Made by a program: the position numbers and the translations under genes | Assembly: GCA_963765285.1 (NCBI GenBank) | Contig: CAVXVR010000006.1 | Coordinates: 372,001-436,000, forward strand | DNA: 64,000 nucleotides | From: CAVWZH01 sp963765285 | GTDB lineage: Bacteria > Acidobacteriota > Terriglobia > Terriglobales > Acidobacteriaceae | Reading direction: 5' to 3' | Notes under the pieces: generated by a model | Told to the model about the DNA's origin: nothing | What the model saw: only the letters and a program-made list of their open reading frames with translations | Databases searched by the model: none | Part shown: piece by piece, positions 46,601 to 55,433 of the stretch | How the letters are laid out: each line of letters begins with the position of its first letter | How positions within the stretch are numbered: the first letter of the stretch is position 1

Positions 46601-47130
46601 CCGCCGACTACCTTTGGCAGTTGCCCTTCGGCCATGATCGCCGCTGGCTGAACCGTGGTGGGGCGCTGCGGAGCATTTTCGGCGACTGGCAGTGGAGCGG
46701 CGATTTGACCATCGCTTCCGGCCTGCCATTCACGCCCCGCGTGCTGGGAAGCTTTGCCGATGTGAATCAGGGCACGAACGGTACGCTTCGGGCCGACGTG
46801 GTTCCCGGTGAACCCACCACGGTGCCCGATCCCAGCATCAGAGAATGGTTCAACACCGCGGCGTTTGTTATCCCTCCGTCAAACCAGTATGGCGACGCCC
46901 GCCGCAACAGCATCGAGGGCCCGGGCAGCTTCCTGTTTGATATGGCGGTGACGCGGGTGATTCCGATTCGCGAAGGCAAAATGCTGGAACTGCGCATGCA
47001 GGCGTCGAACGTGTTCAATCATCCGCAGTATTCAGCGATCGATAGTACAGTGAACTCACCTACGTTTGGGCAAGTGATCGCCGTCGGCGCCATGCGTACC
47101 CTGCTGTTCACCGCGAGGTTCCGCTTTTAG
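43627..47130 (+). CDS. TonB-receptor-like barrel protein with glycine-rich segment instead of a normal plug
   Basis: About 1167 residues from ATG 43627 (43582 also possible). Signal peptide ends near GVFAQE, and a carboxypeptidase-regulatory-like domain follows (about residues 45-125, TGVVSSGATPIPGATVTATGS onward). In place of the conserved plug signatures (LPLNGRNF, LDGxDNN) there is a short, divergent stretch and then a glycine-rich segment at about 218-276 (GGFGGG, GGPGGGGFGFGG). The barrel begins near VYYTLGDAALNAAPYS and is complete, ending FTARFRF. The VWFA gene starts 11 bases after the stop, so the two are co-transcribed. Ligand unknown. Confidence 0.88.
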   Translation: MKFLCQSKVQPCRPARLRMWAGSCALVLLSVSGVFAQESPPAASLIITGVVSSGATPIPGATVTATGSPDGKSVVTWTDMAGNYSLPVPGAGNYAVRAEMTAFAPVIRQITVADPSTRADFLLVLNSRAQQAATPSAPGRTVPRENRGFQSLAVLQGLANGDTAATSAADQIVPSGMPVPGVAPDAATESIAYSGGNSGVSMSMTMDEMQQRMRDSQGQGGFGGGQTIGGAPVGGTAAGGAPSGGPGGGGFGFGGPPGGGSRGGGGPFILGGGRGRFDINRPHGSVYYTLGDAALNAAPYSLTGNPVEKPGYLQQRFGVSFGGPLNIPKVYHGGTKTFFFFNYNGSRADNPYDAFSTVPTTAERNGDFSQSTFLSRDSLGNDVRLPVQIFYPSTSPCPQAGQPIPGNNLQNFNPACALNPAAQTIAQNLLKFIPTPNLPGVRPDEQNFHFITTATNNSDDLNIRLMHALGGSSVGSRRSRGPQNNMTFGFHYHGANSVLTNPFPSVGGNTSARSFDVPVGYIRSFGKLTNVFRVDYNRSRTSTQNLYAFSQNIAGDLGIGGVSSDPFDWGLPNLSFTHFGSLNDTNPRLIRNQTYTFTDNLIWTHGKHTLHWGGDFRRIQLNTEASNDARGTFVFTGLNTSQTGTLNTGFDLADFLLGLPQQTQLQKALQTGDNNYHFDGNFWDLYAQDEWKLRSNLTLNLGVRYEYVSPFTELNDRIASLDIAPEFFVNPNFSSPNAVVPVLPGGVGPNNGAYPATLVRPDRNNVAPRVGIAWKALPKTVVRAGYGINYNTGAYQTIVQQLAFQPPFAVTATNVQSAAGALTLQCGFPPANTCGSPPSTGQITNNYAVDPNYRLGYVQIWNLDVQQEVTPTLIFNLDYTGTKGTRLDVLEAPNRCLVGAPGQPDCTTGIRLSNVQAFNWESSQADSTANAGTIRVRKRLQHGVSLGGSYTYSKALDDSSSIGGTASVVAQNPFDLSGERGLSIFDQRHKFTADYLWQLPFGHDRRWLNRGGALRSIFGDWQWSGDLTIASGLPFTPRVLGSFADVNQGTNGTLRADVVPGEPTTVPDPSIREWFNTAAFVIPPSNQYGDARRNSIEGPGSFLFDMAVTRVIPIREGKMLELRMQASNVFNHPQYSAIDSTVNSPTFGQVIAVGAMRTLLFTARFRF

Positions 47131-47141
47131 AAAAGGACGCT

Positions 47142-49280
47142 ATGCCGCGGACATCCCAACTCGCGAACCGCATGCGCAAGGCAGCCTCGCTGGTCCTCGC
47201 CATGTTGCTGGTTACTACCGGGCTCGTTTCGCAAGACTCGTCGGGGCAGTTCACCTTTCACTCGGAGACGGAGTTGGTGCTGGTGAATGTGACGGTCCGC
47301 GATAAGGATGGGAATGCCGTCAAGGACCTGAAGCAGGAAGACTTTGTCGTGCTGGAAGACAACAAGCTCCAGCAAATTTCTTCCTTCGATCTCGAAAATA
47401 CCGACGCCGTCGTACCCACGAACACGGCCGAGATTCCGCTGCTGGGCAACAATCAACCGCCGCGTGCCAAGGCCTCTTCATCGCAAGCAGCCTCTGTTTC
47501 TCCGCTCAAAGATCGCCGCCTGATCGTTCTGTTTTTCGACCTGAGCGCCATGCAGCCCGACGAAATCGAACGTTCGGTTAAGGCGGCGGACAAATATGTC
47601 GATACTCAAATGGCACCCGCCGACCTCGTGGCCGTGATCTCCCTGGGCAACCAGCTCGTGGTGAATACGGACTTTACTTCCGATCGCGATCTGCTAAAGA
47701 AGACCCTCGCCAGCTTCAATTCCGGCGCGGGACAAGGCTTTGAAGAAGGGTCGACCGGCACGACGGAAGGGACGGCCGACACTGGCGCGTCGTTCACTGT
47801 CGACGACACCGAATACAACATCTTCAACACCGACCGCCGGCTCCAGGCCTTGAAATCGGTGGCTGACAAGCTTTCCCGTGTCGATGAGAAGAAATCGCTG
47901 ATCTACTTTTCCAGCGGCATGGATCGCACCGGCATTGAAAACCAGTCTGAACTTCGCGCCGCCACTAACGCGGCGGTGCGTGCCAATCTTTCGATCTACA
48001 CTATGGACATTCGCGGCCTGCAGGCCATGGTGCCCGGCGGAGAGGCGCAGAGCGCCAGCTTACGGGGAACGTCGCCCTATTCCGGTGCTGCCACCTTGAA
48101 TCAGTACAACTCGAACTTCACCACCCAGGAGACTCTGGTCACTCTGGCGGCCGACACCGGCGGCAAAGCGTTTCTTGACTCCAACGATTTCGGCCGGGTC
48201 TTCCGCGGAGTGCAGCAGGACACTTCGATCTACTACCTGCTGGGCTACCACAGCAGCAACTCCGCCCGCGACGGCCGCTACCGGCGCATTACGGTGCGTG
48301 TAAAGCGGCCGGGACTAAAGTTGGACTTCCGCCGCGGTTATTACGCGCCTGCGGATTTTCAGCATTCCACCCAGGAAGACCGCGAACGTCAGCTCGACGA
48401 AGAATTGGCCTCGGACTTGCCCAATACGGATTTGCCCGTCTATCTTTCCCCGGCTTATTTCCGCATTGCCGATAATCGCTTTTACGTTGCGGTGTCACTG
48501 GTAGTGCCGGGCTCGCAGATTCCCTTCACTCACAACAACGATCAGGACCGCGCGACGCTCGACGTGCTGGGGGTGGTGGAGGATCCGCAAAAACGGCCAA
48601 TGGGCCAGGTCCGTGACACCGTGAAGCTCGCTCTGAACACATCACAGTTAGTGCAGCGCAAGAACGTGCAGTACAACACCGGCTTCGTGCTGCCTCCCGG
48701 CAAGTATCATCTCAAATTTGTCGTGAGAGAGAACCAAACGGGAACTCTGGGCTCGTTTGAAACTGACCTCACGGTCCCCGATCTGAAGGGCGTTCCGGTG
48801 AAGATGAGCTCAGTAGTGCTGGCCAGCCAGATTCAGCCGGCGAAAAAGAGCAACAAAGAAAATCCGCTGATACGGGACGGCTCAGAAGTTATCCCGAGTG
48901 TGACGCACGTGTTCTCGGCCGGACAGCATCTTTATTTTTATTACGAGGTCTATGATCCGGCGCATCCGGCGGCTGTGCCGGCACCAAACTCAGGCGCGGC
49001 GAAACCTGGCATCCATCTTTTGAGCAGCGTGGCGTTCTTCCGCGGAAACACCAAAGCTTATGAAACTCCCATCGTGGTCAGCGATCAACTCAATGAACCG
49101 GGAAGAAAGGCTGCGGTGTTCCAGTTGGATGTTCCGCTGGCGTCGCTGACCCCCGGCTTCTACACCTGCCAGGTTAATGTGATCGATGACGCCGCGGGAC
49201 AGTTCCGCTTTCCGCGGCTGGCGCTGCTGGTCCGGCAACAAGCGCCTGCCGCCAGCTCCACCACAAGCCCGCAGCCCTAA
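47142..49280 (+). CDS. Secreted protein with VWFA-related Acidobacterial domain
   Basis: 712 residues, ATG with AAGGA upstream. A signal peptide (about 1-30) is followed by a beta-sandwich segment, VLVNVTVRDKDGNAVKDLKQEDFVVLEDN, the usual lead-in of the VWFA-related Acidobacterial family (TIGR03436). The von Willebrand A-like domain runs about 120-360, with LIVLFFDLSAMQPDEIERS giving the first MIDAS-like aspartate but without a strict DxSxS. A large C-terminal beta-rich part follows. Such proteins are exported and presumed to mediate binding. Here it is in one operon with a plug-less receptor, so the two may form a surface complex. Confidence 0.9.
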   Translation: MPRTSQLANRMRKAASLVLAMLLVTTGLVSQDSSGQFTFHSETELVLVNVTVRDKDGNAVKDLKQEDFVVLEDNKLQQISSFDLENTDAVVPTNTAEIPLLGNNQPPRAKASSSQAASVSPLKDRRLIVLFFDLSAMQPDEIERSVKAADKYVDTQMAPADLVAVISLGNQLVVNTDFTSDRDLLKKTLASFNSGAGQGFEEGSTGTTEGTADTGASFTVDDTEYNIFNTDRRLQALKSVADKLSRVDEKKSLIYFSSGMDRTGIENQSELRAATNAAVRANLSIYTMDIRGLQAMVPGGEAQSASLRGTSPYSGAATLNQYNSNFTTQETLVTLAADTGGKAFLDSNDFGRVFRGVQQDTSIYYLLGYHSSNSARDGRYRRITVRVKRPGLKLDFRRGYYAPADFQHSTQEDRERQLDEELASDLPNTDLPVYLSPAYFRIADNRFYVAVSLVVPGSQIPFTHNNDQDRATLDVLGVVEDPQKRPMGQVRDTVKLALNTSQLVQRKNVQYNTGFVLPPGKYHLKFVVRENQTGTLGSFETDLTVPDLKGVPVKMSSVVLASQIQPAKKSNKENPLIRDGSEVIPSVTHVFSAGQHLYFYYEVYDPAHPAAVPAPNSGAAKPGIHLLSSVAFFRGNTKAYETPIVVSDQLNEPGRKAAVFQLDVPLASLTPGFYTCQVNVIDDAAGQFRFPRLALLVRQQAPAASSTTSPQP

Positions 49281-49285
49281 GCTCG

Positions 49286-49332
49286 ATGTGGGCGCGGGTT
49301 CAATGTGGGCGCGGGCGTCCCCGCCCGTGCAC
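49286..49332. repeat. Tandem ATGTGGGCGCGGG plus GC hairpin
   Basis: ATGTGGGCGCGGG occurs at 49286-49298 and again at 49303-49315. The second copy leads into GCGCGGGCG-TCCC-CGCCCGTGC (49310-49331), a strong hairpin after the VWFA gene. It may be a terminator or a dispersed repeat. Confidence 0.55.
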
Positions 49333-49433
49333 CCTCGCCACGAAGACGATTACGTGGAGACAGCCGCCCTCGGCTTCCGGTCAAGCGGAGGTCGACTGCC
49401 CGTGAAGGAGAGCATGCGTCAGGTCTGGCCCGC

Positions 49434-49467
49434 AAAAAATAAGGCGGATGCGCAAAGTGCATCCGCC
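49434..49467 (-). terminator. Rho-independent terminator of the third TonB-receptor gene
   Basis: On the minus strand GGCGGATGC, a seven-base loop and GCATCCGCC form a nine-base-pair stem, followed at once by TTATTTTTT. It starts 26 bases after the receptor stop codon. This is the clearest intrinsic terminator in the window. Confidence 0.85.
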
Positions 49468-49492
49468 CAAGAATGAAGAGACGACAGCTCGC

Positions 49493-52400
49493 TTAGAAGA
49501 TGATCTTTGCCGCAAGCTGCATGTTGAACGCTTCCCCGGGGCCAATGCCAGGCGCACCGTTGAAGTCGCCGATGGTATCGGTGACGAAGCCGGTGCTCTG
49601 GCTGACAGATCCGCCGCCCGAGGCCAGATTGACCCGATTAAACAGGTTGTACATCTCCGCGCGGAGCTGCAATTTGAACCGCTCCGTGACGGGAATGTTC
49701 TTGAACACCGAGAGGTCCACATCGCCGTAACCCGGTGCGTAGAATCTATTCCGAGACGAGATTGCCAAGGAACGTCGTGGGCGTTGAGCAGTTGAAGGCG
49801 TTCGGATTCACCCACTGCTCTCCGCCGGCCGCTGCCGAGAACTTGTGTGAAACCCCAGCGAAGGGATCAGCCACCAGGTCGCAACCCGGACGGCTGAAAC
49901 CACCATTGATGTTGAACGGCTGGCCAGTGTGGAAAGACCACAAGCTGGCCACCTGCCATCCGTGGGTCAGTAGCTTTGGCCCCCAGGATGCACCGGGCAC
50001 GTCGTAGGTGAAGCTGACGGTCACGTTGTGGCGGGTGTCGAAATCGCCGTTTCCGTATTCCGCCCTCAGGTTTGTGCTGTCCAATGGAATGACGCCGCGA
50101 TATTCGGTTGTATCGTCCAGAGCGTGGGCCCAGGTGTAGCTGACCTGAGTCGTCAATCCGTGCCACGAGTTGGCTCTCAAGAGCGCCTGCAGGGAGTTGT
50201 AGTTTGAACTGGCCGCACTGTTGAGCTGAATGATGCTGTTGTACTGCGGATACTGCGTCGCAAACTGTCCAAACTGATTGATGTTCAGCATGGCGGCTCA
50301 GCTTGCGTCCTTCGCTGCCCACGTAGCCGATCTGCATTACCGCAGCACGGCCCAGGCTACGCTCCACTTGCAGACTGTATTGATAGAAATACGGGGCGCG
50401 GAAATTCTGGTTGACGGAGTAGATGTTGTAAGTAGAGGATTACCACTCGGATCAACGCAGTCGCCCGTGGCTGGATTCGCAACCCCCAGTCGGGCAGAAC
50501 GTAACTCCGGGGAAGATCGAGTCTCCGCCAGCCTGGGCGGCGTCCCAGTTGTAGCCATTCCTGCTGTAGTTGTCGGACCGCAGCCGGACCGATCGGGTTG
50601 TCCTCTAAGCCGTCCGCCGCGGAGATCGGCGGGCGGAAATCCAGGAACGGATTCATGTTGATCTGATCGTAGAAGACGCCGAATCCGCCGCGGATCACCA
50701 ACTCGCCGTTCTCTCTGGGCTGATAAGCGAAGCCGAAACGCGGAGCAAAGTTGTTGCGGTCCGGCGGAAAAATGGAATGATGCCGTTGCCTTGAATTTGC
50801 AGTCCCTTCCCGGACAAAAAGACGCCAGGTCCTTGTTGTTGCTGTACAGCGGACCGAAGTATTCGTAGCGCAGACCAAAGTTCAGGTTCAGCTTGCGGGT
50901 AACCTGCACATTGTCCTGAGCGAACAGATTGAACGCGTTGACTCTTACAAAACGCTCAGGGTTACCAACCGCGATCGAGGAGCTTAAGACGTTGCCAGCC
51001 AAGAAATCCGCCAAGGCCGCTGCATTAGGATCTGCGGTGGCCCAAGGAGTGCTGCCATCTCCATTAGGTCCCAGAGAACCATCAAAGGCAAACTTCCCAG
51101 TTCCGCGCCGGTGATAGAACTCGTTCACGCGGCCCTGGCGAACCTCGCCTCCGAAGCGGACTTGATGCTTCCCGACGTTGTAGGACACGACGTCTGCAAG
51201 CATTCCAGTGACGTCGTTGCGGCCTTCTGGCGGAGTCAAGCCGATCTGCTCAAAGCCGGAGATCGCAATGTTCGGGGCGCCCAAAATCGGCTGGCCCTTG
51301 ATGGTCGCGTCCGGGCTCAGGAACAAACCCATCGCTTTGGTATCGAAGCTGTTGTTGAAGTCGTGGAAGACCTGATTGAAGTAATTGACGCCAAAGAGGA
51401 TCTGATTGGTCAGCCGGGGCGTGAAAGCCGAATTTAGAACGGCCGCGTAGTTGTACACGTGGATTGGAGCCACTTCGAAGTAGTACTGCAGGTTCGAACT
51501 GGCGGTTCCTAGGGCCGGGCTGCCGCCAAGTGGCGCGGTCTGGCTGCCCTGTCCGCCAAACCAGCGAACGGACAGATGGTGTTTGTCGGTGAAATTGTAG
51601 TCGATCTTGGCGACGCCGTTGTAGCTGTATCCTGTGGACGCCACGGGACTGAAGAAGTTGCTTACCGTTCCAGGCAGATTCGCAATCGATCCGGCGCCGG
51701 AAGTCGGCCACAGACCCGCTGTCGTCGTCGGCACGCAAGGAGCACCAACCGGAAGCTGACTGACGAGGCCTGGACCGAGCAAATTGCAGGAAGTCTGACT
51801 CACAGGGACGCCGGCGGTCGCCAACAACTGGCCAGCCTGGGCCACCCAGGCCGCTGACGGTTCCGTAGCCAGTCCTGACAGTCCGATTAGGTAGTTCTGC
51901 TTTTCAAACGATGGTGAAAAAGAATGCTCTGTCCTTGATGATCGGACCGCCGAAAGAAAATCCATAGTTCTGATTGCGCAGCTCGTGGCGTCTTTGGGAA
52001 CGGTAGCGCTCGGCCGGAAGAAAGGTGACGACGCCCCATAAAACTCGTTGCGGTTGAAATAGTAAGCCGAGCCGTGGAACCCGTTGGTGCCCGACTTCAG
52101 CACCAGATTCACCGTGCCGCCTGCATTGCGACCAGCTTCAGCGCCCGATTGCGTCTGGGCTGAAAATTCATCAGTAGCGTCAATCGGCATGATCACGCCG
52201 GCGATTCCCGACACACCGCCTTGATTGACCGCCGGAATGTTGTGCCAGAAGTCGTTATTGTCAACGCCGTCAATCTGCCAGTTCATTTGGTTCGGCCGGG
52301 TTCCATTGAGTGAACCGTAGCCGCCCACCGAATATCCGCCGTATCCGGGGGCTGTTGAAATTAGCTGCGTAAAATCGCGGCCATTGAGCGGAATGTCATG

Positions 52401-52820
52401 CACCAACGTTGACGGGATGGTCATGGTCTGTGTCGCGGTAGTAGGATCCAACGCCACAGCCGCCGCCGAGACCTCCACCGTTGTGGACTGCTGTCCCATC
52501 GTCAGCCTGACGGGGAGCGTATAGACCTGGCCCGCCGTGACGTTCACATTGGCCACCGTGATCTGTTCGAAACCGCTGGCCGTCACCGTAATGGTGTAGG
52601 AGCCGAGAGGCAGATCCTGGAAAGCAAACTGGCCGTCGGTCGTGGTGACGCCGGTGAGCACCACTGCTGTACCGTTATTTGTGGCCCGAACCGTCGCACC
52701 CGCTACCACCGCGCCGGTTGGATCAACCACCGTGCCGTTGATGGCTCCGCGGAATGTTTGGGCTTGTCCTGCAACCGTAAGCAGTACGCCGAGGAGAGTG
52801 ACTAGGGATAGACGTCGCAT
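49493..52820 (-). pseudogene. TonB-dependent receptor with about eight frameshifts
   Basis: The N-terminal portion is normal: signal peptide, carboxypeptidase-regulatory-like domain, plug with LPLNGRNF-type IPLNGRDFTQL and IDGVDNNDF. The protein can then be followed only by changing frame repeatedly. A stretch with HELRNQNYGFSFGGPIIKD is out of frame between about 51,990 and 51,915. Further shifts lie near 50,800 (before PPDRNNFAPRFGFAYQPREN), 50,570, 50,500, 50,430 (before YNIYSVNQNFRAPYFYQYS), 50,295 and 49,760 (before the last 80 residues ending LAAKIIF). All segments align to one receptor of about 1100 residues. The gene is probably dead, or this stretch is poorly sequenced. Confidence 0.85.
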
Positions 52821-53135
52821 TCCAGACCTCCGCTTTTCGCGTATTGAAAGTGAAATCTATACAGCCTGCCAATAGTGCTGGAACGGTACACACTGGCACA
52901 CGGCTTGCCAAATAGTGGCGCAATCAAACATCAATATAATCAGGTATTTACGGAGATTTCAACAAAATGAAATCCGACTCGGAGGCTTGATACTGGAAAG
53001 TAAATATGGAAATACGTAGACCCTAGCGAACCTGCGGATTCCGGCAATCGAAAAAATCAATCACCCGGCCATCATGGCAAGCGCTTCAGTTCTTTCGCCG
53101 GCAACCGCCGAATTTCGGATTCGGCGGCTAGGCGT
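52821..53135. other. Intergenic region upstream of the broken receptor
   Basis: 315 bases, partly AT-rich (52,920-53,030), with no gene. It contains the hairpin CCGCCGAA-TTTCGGA-TTCGGCGG (53105-53127), a possible terminator for the small gene that ends at 53136, and an isolated AAGCGCTT (53079-53086). Confidence 0.5.
53105..53127 (-). terminator. Hairpin downstream of the 125-residue gene
   Basis: An eight-base-pair stem with a seven-base loop, nine bases after the stop of the minus-strand gene at 53136. No U-tract follows, so it may not act alone. Confidence 0.4.
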
Positions 53136-53513
53136 TTACTGTTTTTTCTCTTGCTCTCTCTCCCGCTCGATCCTCGTGATTTGTGTGCGCAGCCACAAAG
53201 CCAGAGCTTCTTCCATTTCCGGCTGGGTTCCAGCACGGTAATAGTGATCCACGGTTTCTCCGGTTGCGGTTAACGGGATGAATCGGCAAGGGACACGCTG
53301 CTCGCGCATGTTTTCTGGCACGAACTGCATCAGGAGACACTCATCGCAAGGATGAGGGCGCGCCGGATCGCCAAAATTCGGGCACGTCACCGAGTCCTCA
53401 AATACAAACGTAGGGCGCCAGGGCGTGCGCACCGACCGACCGTAGCCACCATCTTGCAGGAACTGCAGTTCGAACTTGAGTACATCCAGGATGTCGCGAT
53501 TCTCTTGAGACAT
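53136..53513 (-). CDS. Small Cys-containing protein of unknown function
   Basis: 125 residues, ATG with GAGG upstream. The centre carries CPNFGDPARPHPCDECLLMQFVP, three cysteines arranged as CX10CX2C that could bind a metal with one more ligand. A conserved-looking N-terminal helix (ILDVLKFELQFLQDGGYGRS) and a charged C-terminal coiled coil (QITRIEREREQEKKQ) flank it. There is no signal peptide. I do not recognise the family, but the good ribosome-binding site and structured composition support a real gene. It stands alone between the broken receptor and the catabolic cluster. Confidence 0.7.
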   Translation of the reverse strand: MSQENRDILDVLKFELQFLQDGGYGRSVRTPWRPTFVFEDSVTCPNFGDPARPHPCDECLLMQFVPENMREQRVPCRFIPLTATGETVDHYYRAGTQPEMEEALALWLRTQITRIEREREQEKKQ

Positions 53514-53677
53514 AAGACTACCTCAAAGCAGAGAATGCCAGAGGGCCCGGTTGGACTCCATGAACCAGATCACCGCCGGATGTGATTCGCATCACAGGAG
53601 TCGTGTACGCTCGAATCAACTATAAATACGGACCTTAGCCACTATCTCTGCGACACTTGATCAGAATCAGGCACCGG

Positions 53678-55387
53678 CTAAGCCGAATGGGAAGAACCCA
53701 ACTTGAGCAATGCATTCCGCAGCCGCCTGTGGCCCTGGAGCAGGTGAAGATATTTCATTTCATCCGGCGCCCCTTTGGCTCGGACAATTCGCAGCAAGGC
53801 TCGTCTTTCGGCAGAGGTCCACGACGGGAGGTCGGAGAGCAGGGAAAGTACTACCGCAAAGTTTTCGAAATTGCAGCGCTCTCGCGTCAAGCTCGCTGTC
53901 CCTGCACCGAGGATGCGCGCTAACCGTTTCGATGCCGCTGTCCGAAACCCTTGACTGTCTCCCTGGAATTGCCGGGCCATCCGGCGGTTCACTTTGAGCC
54001 CGATGTTGCGAATGGAGAAGATGTCCCAGGCCCCTATCTCAGCCCCGGGCAGTTCGTAAAAGACGTTCCCTTCCGCCAGACGCCGAAGGATCCGCGCAGA
54101 AGTTTTGTAGTCAGAGTCCTGCGCAATTTTCTTTTCTTCCCGCTCGGCCAGTGCTCGCAGATCGGCTCGTCCCGGCCGGAAACCAAGCTTGCGATAGAAC
54201 CAGAACGCGCCCGATTCGATGGCTTCTTCGTTGCCCCGCCCGAGCTGATAGGGATACATGGAAATGCAAGTGGCTCCGGTGAAATGGCACAGGCAGCGCA
54301 GGGCCTGGGCGTAAATCCAGGCAACTTCGCCGCCGCGAAATGTGTAGAACGTATTGAAACCGACCTCGATCCACTCAAAGAGTCCAGTGGCTTCGATATA
54401 GTTGATCGGGACGCCATTCTTCACGCTGAATCCGGCAACGTAGGCGCGCAGGGGCAATCGCCGCTCGGGAGGCAGGTTCCACAGAAAAATGGAAACGCCG
54501 CGCCCCACATCTGCGCGGACGACCGATCGTGGATCGCCCAGCGTAGTGCCGTACAGCTCGCGGTAGCGAACCAACATAACTTCGCGGACCAGATTCATCA
54601 CCGCCTCGCCTTGCGCCAGCGAAAGTTGCTTCAGCACAGGCGGAGGCTGCGTCAACTCCTTCGCCAGCGAAACTTCGCGGCGAGAGATCAGCGGCTCCTT
54701 GTGATAGAAAGCTTTCGCGATCGGTTTCCAGTTCCGAGTGCGCGATAAACGCAGGTTGTCCAGATCCCAGCGCACCGTCAGCCGCAACGAATCGTAGAGT
54801 TGAGCTTTCTCGAAATCCGGGAGCGGCAGTTCCTGAAAACGATCCAGCAGCCACTGCAAGCCGCCCTTCTTTCTTCCACTGGCTTCTTGCAGCCAACGCT
54901 GCCACGGAACGCCCGCTTCAACGTAGCCGTCTTCTTCAATCAGCGGAATGAACTGCGGCCACACCGCGGCCAGGGCGCGCTCATCGGCATAGCCATCCCA
55001 CACGATTCCTGCCCCGCGAGGAATCCGGCTCACCAGCCAGCGCGCAACGTCAAAGCTGAGCGTGTCTTCCATCGTTGTTCCGGCTATGCCGGAAACTTCT
55101 AGCGAGTCGAATTTTTCCATGTCGGCGTCCGCATGCCGGAGTTTTTCCACTCGCAAGCTGAAATTATTCAGCAGACGTCCCGATCCGCTAACAACGCCGG
55201 CGTTGTGCGGAAAAGCGCGCAGGAAAAGAAGCGCTTCGTGAAAACGAATGAGAGACGGAATATCGGAAAAGGATTGCCTTTCGAGGACCGAAAGCAACTT
55301 CAGTACGCCCGCTGCATCTTGCGGGCCAAAACGATAGCGAAATTGTTCGAGTTCGGCGAGCCGGCGATTCAGCGGACGAACAGCCAT
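53678..55387 (-). CDS. Unknown protein with possible GNAT-like segment
   Basis: About 569 residues from ATG 55387 (TTG 55399 adds four). No signal peptide. I do not recognise a full-length family. In the C-terminal half, TCISMYPYQLGRGNEEAIESGAFWFYRKLGFRP resembles the last motif of GNAT acetyltransferases, where AxxFYxxxGF is typical, but the acetyl-CoA loop QxxGxG/A is not convincing. Tryptophan-rich stretches (IVWDGYADERALAAVWPQF) mark the N-terminal half. It lies 46 bases after the SDR gene on the same strand, so it is probably the third gene of the SIS-SDR operon. Confidence 0.72.
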   Translation of the reverse strand: MAVRPLNRRLAELEQFRYRFGPQDAAGVLKLLSVLERQSFSDIPSLIRFHEALLFLRAFPHNAGVVSGSGRLLNNFSLRVEKLRHADADMEKFDSLEVSGIAGTTMEDTLSFDVARWLVSRIPRGAGIVWDGYADERALAAVWPQFIPLIEEDGYVEAGVPWQRWLQEASGRKKGGLQWLLDRFQELPLPDFEKAQLYDSLRLTVRWDLDNLRLSRTRNWKPIAKAFYHKEPLISRREVSLAKELTQPPPVLKQLSLAQGEAVMNLVREVMLVRYRELYGTTLGDPRSVVRADVGRGVSIFLWNLPPERRLPLRAYVAGFSVKNGVPINYIEATGLFEWIEVGFNTFYTFRGGEVAWIYAQALRCLCHFTGATCISMYPYQLGRGNEEAIESGAFWFYRKLGFRPGRADLRALAEREEKKIAQDSDYKTSARILRRLAEGNVFYELPGAEIGAWDIFSIRNIGLKVNRRMARQFQGDSQGFRTAASKRLARILGAGTASLTRERCNFENFAVVLSLLSDLPSWTSAERRALLRIVRAKGAPDEMKYLHLLQGHRRLRNALLKLGSSHSA

Positions 55388-55433
55388 GAGAATTCTCAAT
55401 AAACCTACCCCAGCTTGCGATCCAGCGACGCGG

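Noticed and set aside
53079..53086. AAGCGCTT upstream of the broken receptor gene as another LacI operator
   Set aside because: The same 8-mer also occurs inside coding sequence near 4229 and 55230, and the flanks here do not match the iol-type sites, so it is likely chance.
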